Positions 62,015 to 64,000 of a stretch of 64,000 nucleotides of DNA are shown in pieces (position 1 is the first letter of the stretch; each line of letters begins with the position of its first letter). Below the pieces are notes generated by a model. The model saw only the letters and a program-made list of their open reading frames with translations, was not told the origin of the DNA and made no database searches. Source of the stretch: Geobacillus genomosp. 3 (lineage in GTDB: Bacteria > Bacillota > Bacilli > Bacillales > Anoxybacillaceae); contig NC_022080.4 in NCBI RefSeq assembly GCF_000445995.2, positions 2,638,001 through 2,702,000 of the forward strand, given 5' to 3'. The position numbers and the translations under genes are program-made.

Positions 62015-62227
62015 TTGAACGCTCTCCCACCTCCACGTACGCTTCAAGGTGGGAGATTCTTGGAAACACCCGCCCCGCGGCAGACTCTATGTATGATCTT
62101 TCCTTTCGTATACAGGAACGTGTGTTCTATATCTTCCGTTTCTGTTTTGCGGAAGCAAGAGTAGCGGCAAATCCCGATTTCTCCCCCACTGACGCCCGCG
62201 CGTGGAAGCGGGGATCTTCTCGTTCAA
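62015..62227. mobile_element. Probable IS200/IS605-like remnant, element C
   Basis: About 213 bp with short terminal inverted sequence TTGAACG (62015-62021) and CGTTCAA (62221-62227). A perfect hairpin CTCCCACCT/AGGTGGGAG at 62024-62055 resembles the left-end hairpin of elements A and B, and a GC-rich imperfect hairpin lies at about 62181-62214 near the other end. There is no ORF. The interior has no visible similarity to A and B, so it is a different subfamily. It fills most of the 350-bp gap between ytcI and the SASP gene. Confidence 0.5.
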
Positions 62228-62235
62228 AATGATAA

Positions 62236-62257
62236 ACGGCGGGGAAGACCCCGCCGT
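62236..62257 (-). terminator. Terminator after the SASP gene
   Basis: Perfect stem ACGGCGGGG/CCCCGCCGT with a 4-base loop, followed on the minus strand by TTATCATTTT. Confidence 0.78.
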
Positions 62258-62274
62258 GAAGCCATCATATGAAA

Positions 62275-62481
62275 TTAAAATTGGCGTGCACCGCCCAATT
62301 GTTGTTGCGCCATGGCTACGAGACGTTTCGTGATCTCGCCGCCGACCGAACCGTTGGCGCGGGAAGTCGTGTCAGCGCCTAAATTGACGCCAAATTCTTG
62401 GGCGATTTCATATTTCATTTGTTCGAGCGCTTGTTGGGCACCCGGAACAAGCAATTGATTGTTGTTGTTGTTGCGTGCCAT
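62275..62481 (-). CDS. Alpha/beta-type small acid-soluble spore protein
   Basis: 68-residue DNA-binding spore protein that protects spore DNA. It has the two family motifs: [20 protein letters not shown], with the GPR protease cleavage site at the E-F/G region, and [20 protein letters not shown]. The N-terminus carries five asparagines in a row from a GTT/AAC trinucleotide run. Expressed from a sigma-G-type promoter directly upstream. It holds the sspA position between ytcI and thiI. Confidence 0.96.
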   Translation of the reverse strand: MARNNNNNQLLVPGAQQALEQMKYEIAQEFGVNLGADTTSRANGSVGGEITKRLVAMAQQQLGGARQF

Positions 62482-62504
62482 CTGTTTTCACCTCCTTGTG
62501 TCTA

Positions 62505-62535
62505 TAGAATGTGTGAAAACAGACGGCCATATGCA
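62505..62535 (-). promoter_or_regulatory. Sigma-G promoter of the SASP gene
   Basis: TGCATA (62530-62535) and CATTCTA (62505-62511) on the minus strand, 18-bp spacer; close to the sigma-G consensus TGHATR and CATACTA (one mismatch). Confidence 0.7.
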
Positions 62536-62561
62536 GCAACGCTTTTGGTAAATTTTGAGAT

Positions 62562-63773
62562 TTAGAACAGTCCGGCAAACTCGTCCGTCCGCCCAGTCTC
62601 TTCGTCCATCACCATCGTTTCCGTCTCGTTGATCGCCTTCTCGAGCAGCGGAGCGAGATCGAGTTCGCGCTCATAATGGAGCACTTTCTCTTTTTTTGGC
62701 TTCGTTTTCGGCGCCCGCGGCGTAAAAATGGTGCAGCAGTCTTCGTATGGAAGAATCGAAATATCGTGGGTGTCGATGTGCTTCGCCATCTCGATAATTT
62801 CCATTTTATCCATGGAAATGAGCGGGCGCAAAATCGGTGTGTTCGTCACTTCGTTAATGACGTGCATGCTTTCAAGCGTCTGGCTCGCCACTTGGCCGAG
62901 ACTTTCCCCGGTGACGATCGCCAACGCCCGCTGGCGGCGGCGCAAGGCATCCGTAATGGTTAACATCGCCCGCCGGGTGGAAATGAGCGAGTATTCGTTG
63001 GGCACCCCTTGGTAAATGGCTTGCTGCACTTCGGTAAACGGCACGATGTGCAGCTTCATTTTTCCACCGTACGTCGTCAGCTTGCGCACTAAATCAATCA
63101 CCTTTTGCTTCGCCCGCTCGCTGGTAAACGGCGGGCTGAAAAAGTGAACCGCCTCAATTTCCAAGCCGCGCTTCATCGCCAAATACCCAGCGACCGGGCT
63201 GTCGATGCCGCCGGAGAGCATGAGCATCGCCTTGCCGCTCGTCCCGACCGGCAGGCCGCCAGCGCCGAAAATGTCGCGGCATGTGACATACGTGCCGTCT
63301 TGGCGCACTTCGACGCGCACATCGATGTCCGGCTCGCGCACATTGACCGTCAAGTCGTCCGTCTGCCGCAAAATATGCGCCCCGATTTCATGGTTCAACT
63401 CGTCGCTTCGGTACGGAAACTGTTTATTGACGCGACGGGCGCTCACTTTAAACGTTTTTCCTTTGTACGGCAGCTGCCGGATGGCGGCGAGCGCCGTTTC
63501 TTTGATCGCCGCCAAGTCGTTTTCGCATTTCATCGCCAAGCTGAACGAATGGATGCCAAAGACGGTTTTCAGCTTGTCGATGATCGGCTCGTGCGGCTCA
63601 CCGTTTAATAAAATGTACATCCGGTCGCGCATATATTCAATCTGAATTCTAGGAAATGCCTGCAGTTTGCGGGCGATGTTTTGTTTCAGCCGCCGCACGA
63701 ACACATTGCGGTTTTTTCCTTTCGTCGTCATTTCCCCATAACGGATTAAAATGCGGTCATACTTCATCTCCAT
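62562..63773 (-). CDS. thiI: tRNA 4-thiouridine synthase ThiI
   Basis: Makes 4-thiouridine at position 8 of tRNA. 403 residues with an N-terminal ferredoxin-like and THUMP region (about 60-165) and a PP-loop ATP pyrophosphatase (MLMLSGGIDSPVAGYLAMKR near residue 185). The C-terminal rhodanese domain of E. coli ThiI is absent, as usual in Bacillaceae, so sulfur must come straight from the desulfurase encoded upstream. ATG 63773 is 1 bp after that gene's stop; a second ATG two codons on is possible. Confidence 0.96.
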   Translation of the reverse strand: MEMKYDRILIRYGEMTTKGKNRNVFVRRLKQNIARKLQAFPRIQIEYMRDRMYILLNGEPHEPIIDKLKTVFGIHSFSLAMKCENDLAAIKETALAAIRQLPYKGKTFKVSARRVNKQFPYRSDELNHEIGAHILRQTDDLTVNVREPDIDVRVEVRQDGTYVTCRDIFGAGGLPVGTSGKAMLMLSGGIDSPVAGYLAMKRGLEIEAVHFFSPPFTSERAKQKVIDLVRKLTTYGGKMKLHIVPFTEVQQAIYQGVPNEYSLISTRRAMLTITDALRRRQRALAIVTGESLGQVASQTLESMHVINEVTNTPILRPLISMDKMEIIEMAKHIDTHDISILPYEDCCTIFTPRAPKTKPKKEKVLHYERELDLAPLLEKAINETETMVMDEETGRTDEFAGLF

Positions 63774-63774
63774 A

Positions 63775-64000
63775 TTATCCCGTTACCTCGCTTAATGTTT
63801 TGATCGCCTGTCGGATGGCCGCCACTGCCGGCGCGATCTCTTCCCGTGTATTGTCAAACGACAAGCTGATGCGGATGCCGCGCTCGGCCCGGTCTTCGCC
63901 AACCCCCATGGCCAGCAGCGTTTGGCTCGGCGCCTTTTTTTTCGACGAACAAGCCGATGTTGTCGAGACGTAAACACCGCTTTTTTCCAGTTCATGAACG
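63775..64000 (-). CDS. nifZ: Cysteine desulfurase NifZ-like (C-terminal part)
   Basis: The last 74 codons of a gene that enters from the right edge. The frame reads VHELEKSGVYVSTTSACSSK, containing the active-site cysteine loop SACSSK, then APSQTLLAMGVGEDRAERGI and RISLSFDNTREEIAPAVAAI, and ends KTLSEVTG. This is the C-terminus of a NifS/IscS-type PLP enzyme. One base separates its stop from the thiI start, so they are coupled, as NifZ-ThiI in B. subtilis, where NifZ is the dedicated sulfur donor for 4-thiouridine. Confidence 0.9.
   Translation of the reverse strand, partial: VHELEKSGVYVSTTSACSSKKKAPSQTLLAMGVGEDRAERGIRISLSFDNTREEIAPAVAAIRQAIKTLSEVTG

Overview
The window reads as chromosomal DNA of a thermophilic, spore-forming Firmicute, most likely Geobacillus. 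The evidence is internal. There is a Bst-type DNA polymerase I, a pyruvate kinase with the extra C-terminal domain typical of Geobacillus, and sporulation genes (ytvI, ytrH-ytrI, ytfJ/gerW, an alpha/beta-type SASP). Gene order follows the polA-citZ-pfkA-accDA-dnaE-argGH-ackA-thiI part of the Bacillus subtilis map. An R2-like ligand-binding oxidase matches the residue numbering I recall for the characterised Geobacillus kaustophilus protein. No rRNA, tRNA, CRISPR array or phage was seen.

Layout. Positions 1-36 kb and 53-64 kb are mostly conserved core genome. From 0 to 13 kb: gapB (partial), coaE, mutM, polA, phoR-phoP, a MaoC-like dehydratase, mdh, icd, citZ, ytwI and ytvI. From 13 to 22 kb: pyk-pfkA, accA-accD, a GntR/FadR-type regulator and dnaE. 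From 22 to 36 kb: ytrH-ytrI, nrnA, ytpI, ytoI, a metal-dependent hydrolase, an Xaa-Pro dipeptidase, ald, an unusual SDR, a 46-residue acidic peptide, a universal stress protein, argG-argH, a broken acyl-CoA synthetase remnant, moaB and a LuxR-type regulator. From 53 to 64 kb: ackA, ytxK, tpx, ytfJ-ytfI, an RDD protein, sppA, nadK, ytcI, an SASP gene, thiI and the end of a cysteine desulfurase gene.

The accessory part is a block of 15 same-strand genes from 52.9 down to 36.9 kb. In transcription order it encodes two SCP2-type lipid-binding proteins, an acyl-CoA synthetase, two overlapping acyl-CoA dehydrogenases whose conserved motifs are complementary, an enoyl-CoA hydratase, an SDR dehydrogenase, a thiolase, a UbiB/AarF-type kinase, a small unknown protein, a zinc alcohol dehydrogenase, a third SCP2-like protein, an aldehyde dehydrogenase, the R2lox oxidase and a secreted coiled-coil protein. 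Together these could form a complete route: oxidise a lipid or hydrocarbon (R2lox), convert alcohol to aldehyde to acid, activate to acyl-CoA, then beta-oxidise to acetyl-CoA. The substrate cannot be read from the sequence.

Mobile DNA. Two 222-bp elements (36646-36867 on +, 56257-56478 on -) are about 95% identical. Each lies directly after a TTTAA that contains the stop codon of the gene in front of it, and each has hairpins near both ends, as in IS200/IS605-type elements. They carry no protein and resemble non-autonomous elements with an omega-RNA-like 3' end. A third, unrelated-looking element of similar type lies at about 62015-62227.

Regulation visible in the DNA includes two CcpN-consensus sites at gapB, CcpA cre-like sites at the same distance from the -10 boxes of pfkA and ackA, an ArgR box over the argG promoter, a FadR-type palindrome upstream of the GntR gene, a sigma-B-like promoter before the stress protein, and forespore-type promoters before ytfI and the SASP gene.
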